Origin: an uncultured Eubacteriales bacterium
GTDB taxonomy: Bacteria > Bacillota > Clostridia > Christensenellales > Borkfalkiaceae
Direction: 5' to 3'
Length of the DNA stretch: 9,164 nucleotides
Assembly: GCA_900554485.1 (NCBI GenBank)
Contig: USHO01000041.1
Coordinates: 1 to 9,164, forward strand
Shown here: positions 1 to 9,164 of the stretch, piece by piece
Numbering within the stretch: position 1 is the stretch's first letter
Layout: every line of letters begins with the position of its first letter
Notes under the pieces: generated by a model
Database searches by the model: none
The model's input: the letters and a program-made list of their open reading frames with translations, nothing else
Told to the model about the DNA's origin: nothing
Position numbers and translations under genes: made by a program

Positions 1-701
1 GTCGGGGCGGTTACGACGGTTCCGCCGCCCGCATTTTCTTCCGACGCGGCAAACGCGTATGCGCACACCAATCTGTTTTCCCGAGTTTCGGCATCTTCGT
101 TCAGGACATACTGTTCGTATAAAATTTTCGCTTTTCTTCGCGTGCCGAGTTCACCGGGAAGTATTCCGTCGGCTTTAAGTCCGCGTGCGACGCAGTTTTT
201 CATTGCATCCCATACGCCGTAGGCGTAATCCCAGATTTCGTCGCCCTCGAATATCTCCGCATACTGCCAGAGTTTCAGGTCGTTTTCTTTACAGAATTCT
301 TTTATCTCGGCAAAATTCGCATGCGGATAGACGTCTTTCGGTCGCTCGTATTCGTCGCCGTCAAAGACGATTTCCCCTCCGCCGACGCTGTATACGACCG
401 ATTCGCCGAGTTTCTCGCCGTTTTTGCGGGCTATAAGCATCATTTTATTGGGATGTTCAAGAGTTTCTTCCGAACAATCGCCGAAAATTACCCGTGTTTT
501 TGTCGGGCGGAAAGTCTCTATGATTATCCTGTCGGTAAGATGCCCTTTGCCTGTTGCGGAAAGCGAACCGTAAAGCGTGACTTCGTATTCGTCGGCGTCG
601 TGATATTTTGCGCCGAATATGCGACAGGCTTTTTCGGGACCCATCGTGTGCGAACTCGAAGGTCCTCTGCCTGTTTTATATAACTCTTTTAACGATTTCA
701 T
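1..701 (-). CDS. sdaA: L-serine dehydratase (L-serine ammonia-lyase), Fe-S dependent, single chain; C-terminus cut by window edge
   Basis: This enzyme deaminates L-serine to pyruvate and ammonia in the cytoplasm using an oxygen-sensitive [4Fe-4S] cluster. The visible 233 residues begin MKSLKELYKTGRGPSSSHTMG, the typical start of the family, with the SSSHT substrate-loop motif at residues 15-19. YGSL-x-A-TGKGHLTD follows at 44-57, and VYSVGGGEI at about 103-111 closes the beta domain. The alpha domain starts near residue 130 and contains GLKADGILPGELG (174-186) and SEENAGGG (220-227). The window ends exactly where the family's TCGSCG-like cluster-ligand motif would come next, so the cluster cysteines cannot be checked. 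Beta and alpha regions lie on one chain, unlike the two-subunit SdaAA/SdaAB form of some Firmicutes. The start at 701 lies inside the 3' end of the upstream C_GCAxxG gene (26-base overlap), with a weak GGACGA-type ribosome site just ahead. The start choice rests on the clear N-terminal family match. Confidence 0.93.
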   Translation of the reverse strand, partial: MKSLKELYKTGRGPSSSHTMGPEKACRIFGAKYHDADEYEVTLYGSLSATGKGHLTDRIIIETFRPTKTRVIFGDCSEETLEHPNKMMLIARKNGEKLGESVVYSVGGGEIVFDGDEYERPKDVYPHANFAEIKEFCKENDLKLWQYAEIFEGDEIWDYAYGVWDAMKNCVARGLKADGILPGELGTRRKAKILYEQYVLNEDAETRENRLVCAYAFAASEENAGGGTVVTAP

Positions 702-1149
702 CTTCGTCCGATATACCTGATTCCTCTGCCAGAATATCCGCCGCTATGCGACACAGTTCGGCGCACGGGCGTTTTTTCATATATTCGGTCGTTCTGACCG
801 ACGGATTATCGTTTGACAGCACGATCGTTCCGCCGAGCAATTCGCGGCAGATTATCGAGCCGTTTACTTCTTTATTCCTCGCGGCAAGCCTTTGCACGAA
901 TGCATAATGCTCACCCTTATTCACGCCGTTATTATCATCGAATCCGCGCAACAAACCTGCGACCATGCAACTACCGGAAAACGCTCCGCAAACTTCGCGT
1001 AAACGACCTATACCCCCACCGAAAGACGACGCAAGCCTGAGATATGCCTCGGTGTCGCCGCCGATAACGTCGGCAAACGCCATTACCACTGCCTGAGCGC
1101 AATTATAACCCTGCTTGAAATATTCTTCGGCTTTTTCACCTCTTGTCAT
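676..1149 (-). CDS. C_GCAxxG_C_C family protein (putative redox-active, function unknown)
   Basis: This 157-residue protein matches the cysteine-rich C_GCAxxG_C_C family, whose biochemical function is not established. The family hallmarks visible are GYNCAQAV (Cys17), a glycine-rich run SFGGGIGRLREVCGAFSG (41-59, Cys54), Cys61, CRELLG (Cys101) and RPCAELC (Cys129 and Cys133). Members are thought to bind a metal or act in redox chemistry because of the spaced cysteines; that is inference from the family, not proven. There is no signal peptide or membrane segment, so it is probably cytoplasmic. The start at 1149 is supported by a GAGGTGA ribosome site (complement of 1154-1160) four bases upstream. 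The gene overlaps the start of the serine dehydratase by 26 bases, so the two are almost certainly co-transcribed and perhaps translationally coupled. It is the first gene of that minus-strand unit and diverges from the propeller-like gene. Confidence 0.88.
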   Translation of the reverse strand: MTRGEKAEEYFKQGYNCAQAVVMAFADVIGGDTEAYLRLASSFGGGIGRLREVCGAFSGSCMVAGLLRGFDDNNGVNKGEHYAFVQRLAARNKEVNGSIICRELLGGTIVLSNDNPSVRTTEYMKKRPCAELCRIAADILAEESGISDEDEIVKRVI

Positions 1150-1192
1150 TAGTTCACCTCATGCGGTCAAGAATAATCCGAACCATTATCTA

Positions 1193-1214
1193 TATACGAT
1201 TGACTAAACGTATA
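1193..1214. repeat. Imperfect 22-bp palindrome over the -35 box (possible operator)
   Basis: TATACG at 1193-1198 and CGTATA at 1209-1214 form a perfect inverted 6-mer around a 10-base centre that contains the -35 TTGACT. Including matches in the centre, 8 of 11 position pairs are complementary. The size and placement fit a dimeric regulator site, but no regulator gene is adjacent and A+T-rich DNA can give such symmetry by chance. Confidence 0.3.
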
Positions 1215-1229
1215 ATAAAATGATAAAAT
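1200..1229 (+). promoter_or_regulatory. Sigma-A-like promoter of the propeller-like gene
   Basis: TTGACT at 1200-1205 serves as a -35 box (5 of 6 to consensus). After 18 bases, TAAAAT at 1224-1229 serves as the -10 (5 of 6) and is preceded by TG at 1221-1222, making an extended -10. Transcription would begin about seven bases past the -10, near 1236, which is the first base of the ATG. A second perfect TATAAT at 1211-1216 has no good -35 at 16-18 bases but could be an alternative -10, giving a leader of about 13 bases. Confidence 0.6.
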
Positions 1230-1235
1230 ATATTT

Positions 1236-2408
1236 ATGAGTAAATTGTTATTTAACGACCGTATGACGATTAAAACGGTCGAGAACGGAAAAACGAGCGA
1301 TTACGTTTGCGAATTTCATAAAAAATACGTCGACGCCGCAAAAAACCTGCGAGACAAAGAAGAATGGAAACACAGCGGCAGCGGCGCGAGTTTCCGCGGC
1401 GACGAATACGATTATGCGGTTTCGGAAGAAACCGATAATTCTTATTTCGATTCGCTCGGCTTTTTCGACGGTAAAGACGATATAATCTTTTCGGTTACGG
1501 TAAATGAAGTTTCGGGTGTAATGCGTAAAGATTTAACCGCCGAATGCGACGGCGAAAGTCATATCGTTCATTCGCGCGAAAACGTATTTGCAGGAGCGAC
1601 GCCGAATGCCGAAAAAAGCAAATTCGTAACCTGCGTCAAAAACGGATACATAAATTCTCATCTCGCCGTATACGATTTGAAAAACAACGATTATTACACG
1701 CTGACAGACGGCGATTGCGCGGATTTCGACGCCGTGTTTTCCGTGCGCGACGACAATGCGATATTATTCGCGTCAAAAGGCGCGGGACGCGACAGAGACG
1801 GCAATTTCGTAAAATACTCGAATTCCTCGCTGTACCGATACGATACGCTGAGCGGAGACATGGAAGAAATCCTCTCCGACAAAGAACGTTCTTTGACGAA
1901 ACCCAAAGACGATGCCGACGGAAACCTGTATTTCATAAGGAAACCCGAAACTGAGGAAAAACGCTCGGCATGGAAAATTCTTCTGGATATTATACTTATC
2001 CCCTGGCGTCTGTTGGTTGCAATATACAGATTTTTAGAGACCTTCACGCTTGTGTTCACTGGAAGAAAGTTCATCAAAGACGGTTCTTCGCCGGTAAAAA
2101 CAAAAGACAGAGACGGCGGAAAACTATTTATCGAAGGCAATCTTATCAACGCCGAAGAAGAATATAAACGAAACCTGCGGCATAAAGACGCTTACGCGGG
2201 TTTCGCGCCGCATTCGTGGGAACTCGTAAAACGCGATAAAGACGGCAACGAAACGACCGTCGCCAAAAGCGTAATAGATTATTGTCTCGGCGAAAACGGC
2301 GACGTGTATTACGTCAACGGCAAGCACGTTCTGAAAGTTTCATCGGACGGCAAACGCGAAAAAATCGCAGATGCGTCGCTCTGTACCAAAATCGCCTGTT
2401 CCGTATAA
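1236..2408 (+). CDS. Unrecognised protein with beta-propeller-like repeats and an internal hydrophobic segment
   Basis: I do not recognise a named family for this 390-residue protein. Several stretches look like blades of a TolB/WD40-like propeller: LAVYDLKNNDYYTLTDGD (143-160), FDAVFSVRDDNAILFAS (164-180), SLYRYDTLSG (198-207), GNLYFIRKP (229-237) and GDVYYVNGKHVLKVSSDGK (355-373). It has no signal peptide, and the N-terminal 80 residues are highly charged. Residues 246-274 (1971-2057) are strongly hydrophobic, with a central proline and scattered W, R, D and E, and are flanked by basic residues. This could be one membrane span or a monotopic amphipathic helix pair. No catalytic motif is visible. 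The ATG at 1236 has no Shine-Dalgarno, and the next Met (residue 10) has none either. The gene stands alone: divergent from the C_GCAxxG gene, convergent with recA, and closed by its own terminator. Codon use resembles its neighbours, so recent transfer is not suggested. Confidence 0.8.
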   Translation: MSKLLFNDRMTIKTVENGKTSDYVCEFHKKYVDAAKNLRDKEEWKHSGSGASFRGDEYDYAVSEETDNSYFDSLGFFDGKDDIIFSVTVNEVSGVMRKDLTAECDGESHIVHSRENVFAGATPNAEKSKFVTCVKNGYINSHLAVYDLKNNDYYTLTDGDCADFDAVFSVRDDNAILFASKGAGRDRDGNFVKYSNSSLYRYDTLSGDMEEILSDKERSLTKPKDDADGNLYFIRKPETEEKRSAWKILLDIILIPWRLLVAIYRFLETFTLVFTGRKFIKDGSSPVKTKDRDGGKLFIEGNLINAEEEYKRNLRHKDAYAGFAPHSWELVKRDKDGNETTVAKSVIDYCLGENGDVYYVNGKHVLKVSSDGKREKIADASLCTKIACSV

Positions 2409-2433
2409 ATTTCGGTCTTAACCGATAATCGGC

Positions 2434-2468
2434 ATCCCGCAGAGTTTACTCCGCGGGATTTTTATTTT
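2434..2468 (+). terminator. Rho-independent terminator of the propeller-like gene
   Basis: ATCCCGC (2434-2440) pairs with GCGGGAT (2453-2459). After one A/C mismatch, GAG (2442-2444) pairs with CTC (2449-2451) around a TTTA loop. The stem runs into TTTTTATTTT on the plus strand, so it is a classic terminator for the 1236-2408 gene. Read on the minus strand past recA, the same stem is followed by GCCGATTATCGG and no U-tract, so it would end recA transcripts less well. The U-tract reaches into the recA stop codon (2467-2469). Confidence 0.88.
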
Positions 2469-3474
2469 ACTGCTGAGGTTTATTCGCGTTCTTAGCCGCC
2501 TCGCGAATCTGTTCCTCTATTTCTTTTTCGATTTCGGGATTAGCCGCAAGATAATCTTTTGCTTTATCTCTGCCCTGGGCAATCTTATCGCCTTTATAGG
2601 AGAACCACGAGCCGCTCTTTTCGAGTATTCCGAATTCGACGCCGAGATCGACTATGCACCCCGTCTGCGAAATGCCTTCGCCGTAAATAATATCGAATTC
2701 CGCGGTCTTGAACGGAGGAGCGAGTTTGTTTTTTACGATCTTCGCCTTCGTCCTGTTACCGAACATTCCGTTACTGTCTTTAAGCGTATCGGTTTTTCTT
2801 ACATCTATACGAACGGATGCGTAGAATTTAAGCGCCTTGCCGCCCGGAGTGACTTCGGGATTGCCGAACATTACGCCGACTTTTTCGCGAAGTTGGTTGA
2901 TGAATATGACGCACGTCTTGGATTTATTTGTGATGCCGGTAAGTTTTCTGAGCGCCTGCGACATAAGCCTTGCCTGCAAACCGACGTGAGAATCGCCCAT
3001 ATCGCCTTCGATTTCGGCTTTGGGCGTAAGCGCGGCGACGGAGTCTACAACGATGAGGTCTACCGCACCGCTCCTTACGAGATTATCGGTTATGTCGAGA
3101 GCCTGTTCGCCCGTATCCGGCTGAGAAACGTAAAGGTTTTCAAGGTCGACGCCGAGTTTCGCCGCGTAAACGGGGTCGAGAGCATGTTCCGCGTCTATAA
3201 ACGCGGCAATGCCGCCCATCTTCTGAGTTTCGGCGATAACGTGCAGAGCAACGGTCGTTTTACCCGAAGATTCGGGACCGTATATCTCTATAATTCTTCC
3301 GCGCGGAACACCGCCTATGCCGAGTGCGAGATCGAGAGTCAGACAACCCGTCGGAATGACGTCTATCGTCTGATCCGCCGCACCCTGACCGAGTTTCATA
3401 ATCGCGCCTTTTCCGTACTGCTTTTCAATCTCTTTAAGTACGAGATCGAGCGCTTTTTGCTTTTCTTCCAACAT
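2467..3474 (-). CDS. recA: Recombinase RecA
   Basis: RecA polymerises on single-stranded DNA, drives homologous strand exchange using ATP and, in most bacteria, triggers LexA self-cleavage. The 335-residue length is close to the family norm. Visible motifs are the N-terminal polymerisation helix with KQYGKGAIMKLG (18-29), Walker A GPESSGKT (66-73), the catalytic glutamate in DAEHALDP (Glu96), Walker B LIVVD (140-144), loop L1 EGDMGDSHVG (156-165) and loop L2 INQLREKVGVMFGNPE (192-207). The C-terminal tail is acidic, rich in Glu and Lys, and ends NKPQQ. The start at 3474 has AGAGG (complement 3483-3487) eight bases upstream. The gene follows cinA by 24 bases and is last in the operon. No GAAC-N4-GTTC LexA box and no clear own promoter are seen in the gap or the end of cinA, so expression probably comes from upstream. 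Confidence 0.98.
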   Translation of the reverse strand: MLEEKQKALDLVLKEIEKQYGKGAIMKLGQGAADQTIDVIPTGCLTLDLALGIGGVPRGRIIEIYGPESSGKTTVALHVIAETQKMGGIAAFIDAEHALDPVYAAKLGVDLENLYVSQPDTGEQALDITDNLVRSGAVDLIVVDSVAALTPKAEIEGDMGDSHVGLQARLMSQALRKLTGITNKSKTCVIFINQLREKVGVMFGNPEVTPGGKALKFYASVRIDVRKTDTLKDSNGMFGNRTKAKIVKNKLAPPFKTAEFDIIYGEGISQTGCIVDLGVEFGILEKSGSWFSYKGDKIAQGRDKAKDYLAANPEIEKEIEEQIREAAKNANKPQQ

Positions 3475-3498
3475 CGTATATACCTCTTTTTATTTTTT

Positions 3499-4209
3499 CT
3501 ATCTTATAACTCCGCGGGTAATAAATTTTATCGCCCTGAACATTGCGGAATCTATTCCTTTTCGGACTATCGCGGCGCGGTCGCCTGCGAATTCATATCT
3601 GTAAACCTCGGTTTCGCCCATATAACTGACACCGATAAAACACAACCCGACAGGAAACCCCGAATCATCGCTCGAAGGTCCCGCTATTCCGGTCGTCGAT
3701 ACCCCTATGTCCGTACAGCCCGTTTTAAGCAAACCCTCCGCCATTTCGGCGGCAGTTTCGGCGGAAACGGGTTTATATTTTTCAAGCGTTTCTTTTCTTA
3801 CGCCGAGACGCCTGTTTTTGGCAATTTCGCTGTAAGCGACTATCCCCTCGTAAAAGACCTTACTCGCGCCGGGTACCGACGTAACCGCCGCAGAAAGTCC
3901 ACCCCCTGTGAACGATTCCGCCGCCGACATTACTATACCGTTTATTTTGAGCAAATCAACGAGTTGCTCTTTCAGGGTAACGTCTCTCAATGCGTAAACT
4001 TCGGACGAAAACTCTATCAGAAAACGTTGTTCGATGTCCCCGTATATGGCAGCGTCTTTTTTGTCGTAAGTAAACGCGACTTTTATATCCGCACCGTCTC
4101 CGACGACGGTACAACCGTCGACACCGAGTTTGTCAAGTCGTTTTTCGCACTCTGCGGCGGTTAAGCCGTAAAGTTTGAATTCGTCGCAAACCTCGCGTTC
4201 TCCGCTCAT
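3499..4209 (-). CDS. cinA: Short CinA family protein (NMN deamidase/PncC domain with middle domain, lacking the N-terminal MoCF-like domain)
   Basis: The C-terminal part (about 80-236) is the CinA/PncC domain, which deamidates nicotinamide mononucleotide to nicotinate mononucleotide in pyridine-nucleotide recycling. Its signature is clear: SAAESFTGGGLSAAVTSVPG (95-114), VAYSEIAKNRRLGV (124-137), GVSTTGIAGP (169-178) and AGDRAAIVRKG (208-218). Residues 10-78, starting FKLYGLTAAECEKRL, resemble the small domain that lies in the middle of full-length CinA. The roughly 170-250-residue N-terminal molybdopterin-binding-like (COG1058) domain is absent: 236 residues against about 410 in full-length Firmicutes CinA. 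It cannot be a frameshift hidden upstream, because the ATG at 4209 overlaps the pgsA stop in an ATGA and pgsA is intact. An AGAGG ribosome site lies about ten bases upstream. The product is probably cytoplasmic. Deamidase activity is inferred from family; the link of cinA to competence may not apply here. Confidence 0.92.
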   Translation of the reverse strand: MSGEREVCDEFKLYGLTAAECEKRLDKLGVDGCTVVGDGADIKVAFTYDKKDAAIYGDIEQRFLIEFSSEVYALRDVTLKEQLVDLLKINGIVMSAAESFTGGGLSAAVTSVPGASKVFYEGIVAYSEIAKNRRLGVRKETLEKYKPVSAETAAEMAEGLLKTGCTDIGVSTTGIAGPSSDDSGFPVGLCFIGVSYMGETEVYRYEFAGDRAAIVRKGIDSAMFRAIKFITRGVIR

Positions 4210-4805
4210 TCGGCAAAGACCTCTTTATTTTTAACCAGGTAACTTACGCCGGAAATTATAGTAAGCAATACGGATATTCCGAATCCGACCAATGCGATTA
4301 TCGCGGTAATTCTGCCCGCGGTATCCGAAAATTCATATAGTCCGGACGCCAGCAAAACGACAACAAGGGTCACGTCCGTGAAAAACGTCTTGACTTTGCC
4401 GATATATTCGGCGGCAAGCACTTTGCCCTGTTTCGCCGCCATCATGCGGAGCGACGATACGACGAGTTCTCTTGCGATTATTATCACGACGCCTATTCCG
4501 CCGAGCATAAGTCCGAGCATATTACCGAGAACCGATGTAAATACGTTTGCGTTCGGATCTGCGACCATAACGACTATCGCCGACGTTACAAGCACTTTAT
4601 CCGCAATCGGATCGAGAAACTTGCCGAGATCGGTGACGAGATTGCGTTTTCTTGCAATCTTACCGTCGAAAAAGTCGGTTATCGAGGCTATCGCGAATAT
4701 GCCGAGAGCGACGAAATAATGACAAGTAAACGGCGCATAAAAAGCCGCGATGAAAAACGGTATGAGTATTATTCTGCTTAATGTGAGTTTGTTTGGTAAA
4801 TTCAT
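4206..4805 (-). CDS. pgsA: CDP-diacylglycerol--glycerol-3-phosphate 3-phosphatidyltransferase
   Basis: PgsA moves the phosphatidyl group from CDP-diacylglycerol to sn-glycerol 3-phosphate, giving phosphatidylglycerol phosphate, the committed step to phosphatidylglycerol and cardiolipin. It is an integral membrane enzyme. The CDP-alcohol phosphatidyltransferase signature D-G-x2-A-R-x8-G-x3-D-x3-D is complete: Asp47-Gly48, Ala51-Arg52, Gly61, Asp65 and Asp69, with an extra Asp44 ahead. The N-terminus MNLPNKLTLSRIILIPFFI is typical of PgsA, which favours this over CdsA-type or PssA relatives. About five to six hydrophobic spans fill the 199 residues. The start at 4805 overlaps the rimO stop in an ATGA and has a GAGGTGG ribosome site just upstream; its stop overlaps the cinA start in the same way. 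Confidence 0.96.
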   Translation of the reverse strand: MNLPNKLTLSRIILIPFFIAAFYAPFTCHYFVALGIFAIASITDFFDGKIARKRNLVTDLGKFLDPIADKVLVTSAIVVMVADPNANVFTSVLGNMLGLMLGGIGVVIIIARELVVSSLRMMAAKQGKVLAAEYIGKVKTFFTDVTLVVVLLASGLYEFSDTAGRITAIIALVGFGISVLLTIISGVSYLVKNKEVFAE

Positions 4806-6123
4806 CTGACCACCTCTCCGAACAAATCGTAAGAATTGCCGCGTTTTATATAAACCTGATATTTCTCGCCCTGATTGACATCGTATTCGGAAGTAAAATA
4901 CACTTTTCCGTCGATGTCCGGCGCAGAGAAATACGCTCTGCCGAAAAATCTCTGTTTATCGTAATCTATTCCGTCGGCGACGACCTCTATCGTATTACCG
5001 ACGTAACTTTTAAGTATTTCCGCCGAAATTTTCTTCTGAACGGCGTAAAGTTTTCTGACCCTTTCGTTTTTTACTTTCTGAGGCAGTTGCCCGTCGAGTT
5101 TATACGCAGGCGTGCCTTCCTCTCTCGAATATGCGAAAAAGCCCGCATTGTTGAGTTTTGCCTCTTCTATGAACTTTACGAGATTGCCGAACTGCTCTTC
5201 GGTCTCGCCGGGGAACCCAGCAATGAACGTCGAGCGGATCGCTATACCTTTGACACGCTCGCGCAACTTTTCTATAAGCCGCAGATAACTTTCGCCGCTG
5301 CCCTTTCTGTTCATTCGTTTAAGAACCGTATCGTCGGCGTGCTGAAGGGGTATGTCGAGATATTTTATAACCTTGTCGTTATTCGCGATTTCGTCTATCA
5401 GTTCGTCGGAAAGGCAATCGGGATAAGCATACAAAAGCCTTATCGATCCGATATTGTCGAGAGATGAAAGTTCACGGATAAGTTCTACAAGCGATTGCTT
5501 GCCGTATATATCTTCGCCGTAACGCGTCACGTCCTGAGCGACGAGTATGAGTTCGGCTATATCGCCGAGACTTTCAGCCTCTTTTTTAAGGTCTTCGATC
5601 TTTTCCGACCTATATTTTCCGCGTATCGCGGGAATGAGACAATATGTACAGTGATTGTTGCAACCGTCCGCTATTTTAAGATAAGCGTAATGCAACGGCG
5701 TTGTTACAACCCTTTTCTGCGTTTCAAACGCCTGCTTATTCGCGCCGACCAGATTGACGCGTTTGCCGTTATACGACTGTTCTATCGCATCGGGCAACAG
5801 TTCGTAATCGTTTATACCGAGGAATATATCGACTTCTGTGAGTTCGTCGAACAATTCGTCGATAAACTTCTGGGGAAGACACCCCGTAAGCACGATTTTT
5901 TCCAATCTGCCGTTCCCGCGATACTCGTTACACTCCATAACGGTGTCTATCGCCTCTTTTCTGGAACTCTCCAGAAATGCGCACGAGTTGATTATGACTA
6001 TCTCCGCCTCGGATAAATCCTGCGTCAGATTGTCGTTGCCTAAAATCGAAAGCATCTTTTCGGTGTCGACTCTGTTTTTGTCGCACCCAAGCGAAATGAC
6101 GCCTATCTTCTTTTGTCTGAATA

Positions 6124-6127
<4 letters not shown>
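4802..6127 (-). CDS. rimO: Ribosomal protein S12 (aspartate) methylthiotransferase RimO
   Basis: RimO is a radical-SAM enzyme that adds a methylthio group to a conserved aspartate of ribosomal protein S12. The 441 residues show the three domains in order. The N-terminal UPF0004 domain carries the auxiliary cluster cysteines Cys15 (SLGCDKNRVDTE), Cys49 (INSCAFL) and Cys83 (LTGCLPQ). The radical-SAM core has C-x3-C-x2-C at Cys156, Cys160 and Cys163 (DGCNNHCTYCLIP), with RGKYRSEK, VAQDVTRYG, DIPLQHAD and GFPGETEEQF further on. A C-terminal TRAM domain runs from about 376 to the end. SLGCDKNRVD, AQD-x-T-x-YG-x-D and YAYPD point to RimO rather than the tRNA enzymes MiaB or MtaB. The start at 6127 overlaps the ftsK stop in an ATGA and has a GGAG ribosome site; the stop overlaps pgsA. 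Confidence 0.96.
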
Positions 6128-9063
<2,936 letters not shown>

Positions 9064-9092
9064 TCGATTTTACCTCTCGTTAATACCCGTCA

Positions 9093-9121
9093 AGTATATC
9101 ATACTATCTCGCTTTTTTCAA
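9093..9121 (-). promoter_or_regulatory. Sigma-A-type promoter of the ftsK-rimO-pgsA-cinA-recA operon
   Basis: On the minus strand, TTGAAA (complement 9116-9121) is followed by a 17-base spacer and TATACT (complement 9093-9098). TG sits one base before the -10, giving an extended -10. Both boxes are 5 of 6 to consensus. Transcription would start near 9086, giving a leader of about 23 bases that contains the AGAGG ribosome site of ftsK. No other convincing promoter was seen within the operon. Confidence 0.8.
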
Positions 9122-9122
9122 G

Positions 9123-9150
9123 TTAATATATTAAATATATTAAATTTTTT
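9123..9150. promoter_or_regulatory. A+T-rich upstream tract with tandem 9-mers (UP-like element)
   Basis: Directly upstream of the ftsK -35 box, AATATATTA occurs twice in tandem (9125-9133 and 9134-9142), followed by a run of T (A on the minus strand). TTAATATATTAA at 9123-9134 is a perfect 12-base palindrome. The position fits an UP element for RNA polymerase alpha subunits or a regulator site; neither is proven. Confidence 0.4.
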
Positions 9151-9164
9151 TCGCGTAAAAGAAA

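Larger units (their letters stand above)
1150..1235. other. Divergent intergenic region (86 bp)
   Basis: This A+T-rich gap separates the minus-strand C_GCAxxG/serine dehydratase unit from the plus-strand propeller-like gene. It holds the plus-strand promoter described separately, the GAGGTGA ribosome site for the minus-strand gene, and an imperfect palindrome. On the minus strand, TATATA (complement 1191-1196) or GATAAT (complement 1185-1190) could be a -10 box. Neither has a convincing -35 at the right distance, so no minus-strand promoter is called. Confidence 0.6.

Noticed and set aside
185..683. Plus-strand open frames in the first 700 bases
   Set aside because: The minus strand in this stretch encodes a clear L-serine dehydratase with all expected N-terminal motifs, so these frames are shadows.
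1220..1243. A 7-codon mini-ORF (MIKYIYE) overlapping the propeller gene start
   Set aside because: It has no ribosome site and would lie upstream of the likely transcription start, so it is probably not translated.
1694..2327. Minus-strand open frames opposite the propeller-like gene
   Set aside because: They have no ribosome site or recognised motifs and are Ser- and Arg-rich. The plus-strand frame has a promoter and a terminator matched to its ends.
2893..4164. A 423-codon open frame on the plus strand opposite recA and cinA
   Set aside because: It lies antisense across two intact, recognised genes and the gap between them. It has no ribosome site and no family-like motifs. It is open because the sense genes use few TTA, CTA and TCA codons.

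Overview
This window looks like ordinary bacterial chromosome from a Firmicutes-type, probably clostridial, organism. The main evidence is the gene order ftsK/spoIIIE - rimO - pgsA - cinA - recA, a conserved chromosomal neighbourhood in Clostridia and relatives. Supporting points are the GAGG-type ribosome binding sites, a sigma-A-like promoter in front of ftsK, and an Fe-S-type L-serine dehydratase of the kind common in anaerobes. No species can be named from the sequence alone. There is no sign of a mobile element, phage, CRISPR array or RNA gene.

Layout. (1) Positions 1-1149, minus strand: a small cysteine-rich C_GCAxxG_C_C family gene, followed with a 26-base overlap by an L-serine dehydratase gene that runs off the left edge just before its Fe-S cysteine motif. 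(2) Positions 1150-1235: a short divergent intergenic region with a promoter for the plus-strand gene and an imperfect palindrome over its -35 box. (3) Positions 1236-2408, plus strand: an unrecognised 390-residue protein with beta-propeller-like strand repeats interrupted by a 29-residue hydrophobic segment. It has no Shine-Dalgarno sequence and its promoter lies so close that the mRNA may be leaderless. (4) Positions 2409-2466: a strong hairpin terminator with its U-tract on the plus strand, between the convergent propeller gene and recA. (5) Positions 2467-9063, minus strand: a five-gene run read right to left, ftsK, rimO, pgsA, a short cinA and recA. The first four are joined by three consecutive 4-base ATGA stop/start overlaps, and recA follows after 24 bases. 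(6) Positions 9064-9164: the operon promoter and an A+T-rich upstream tract.

How the genes work together: the operon joins chromosome handling (FtsK translocase, RecA recombinase) with ribosomal protein S12 modification (RimO), acidic phospholipid synthesis (PgsA) and pyridine-nucleotide salvage (CinA/PncC). This is a shared transcription unit rather than one pathway. No wholly new multi-gene system is evident. The points most worth a second look are the CinA without its N-terminal domain, the overlap of the C_GCAxxG gene with the Fe-S serine dehydratase, the membrane-associated propeller-like protein with a possibly leaderless mRNA, and the Gly/Tyr/Asn-rich linker in FtsK.
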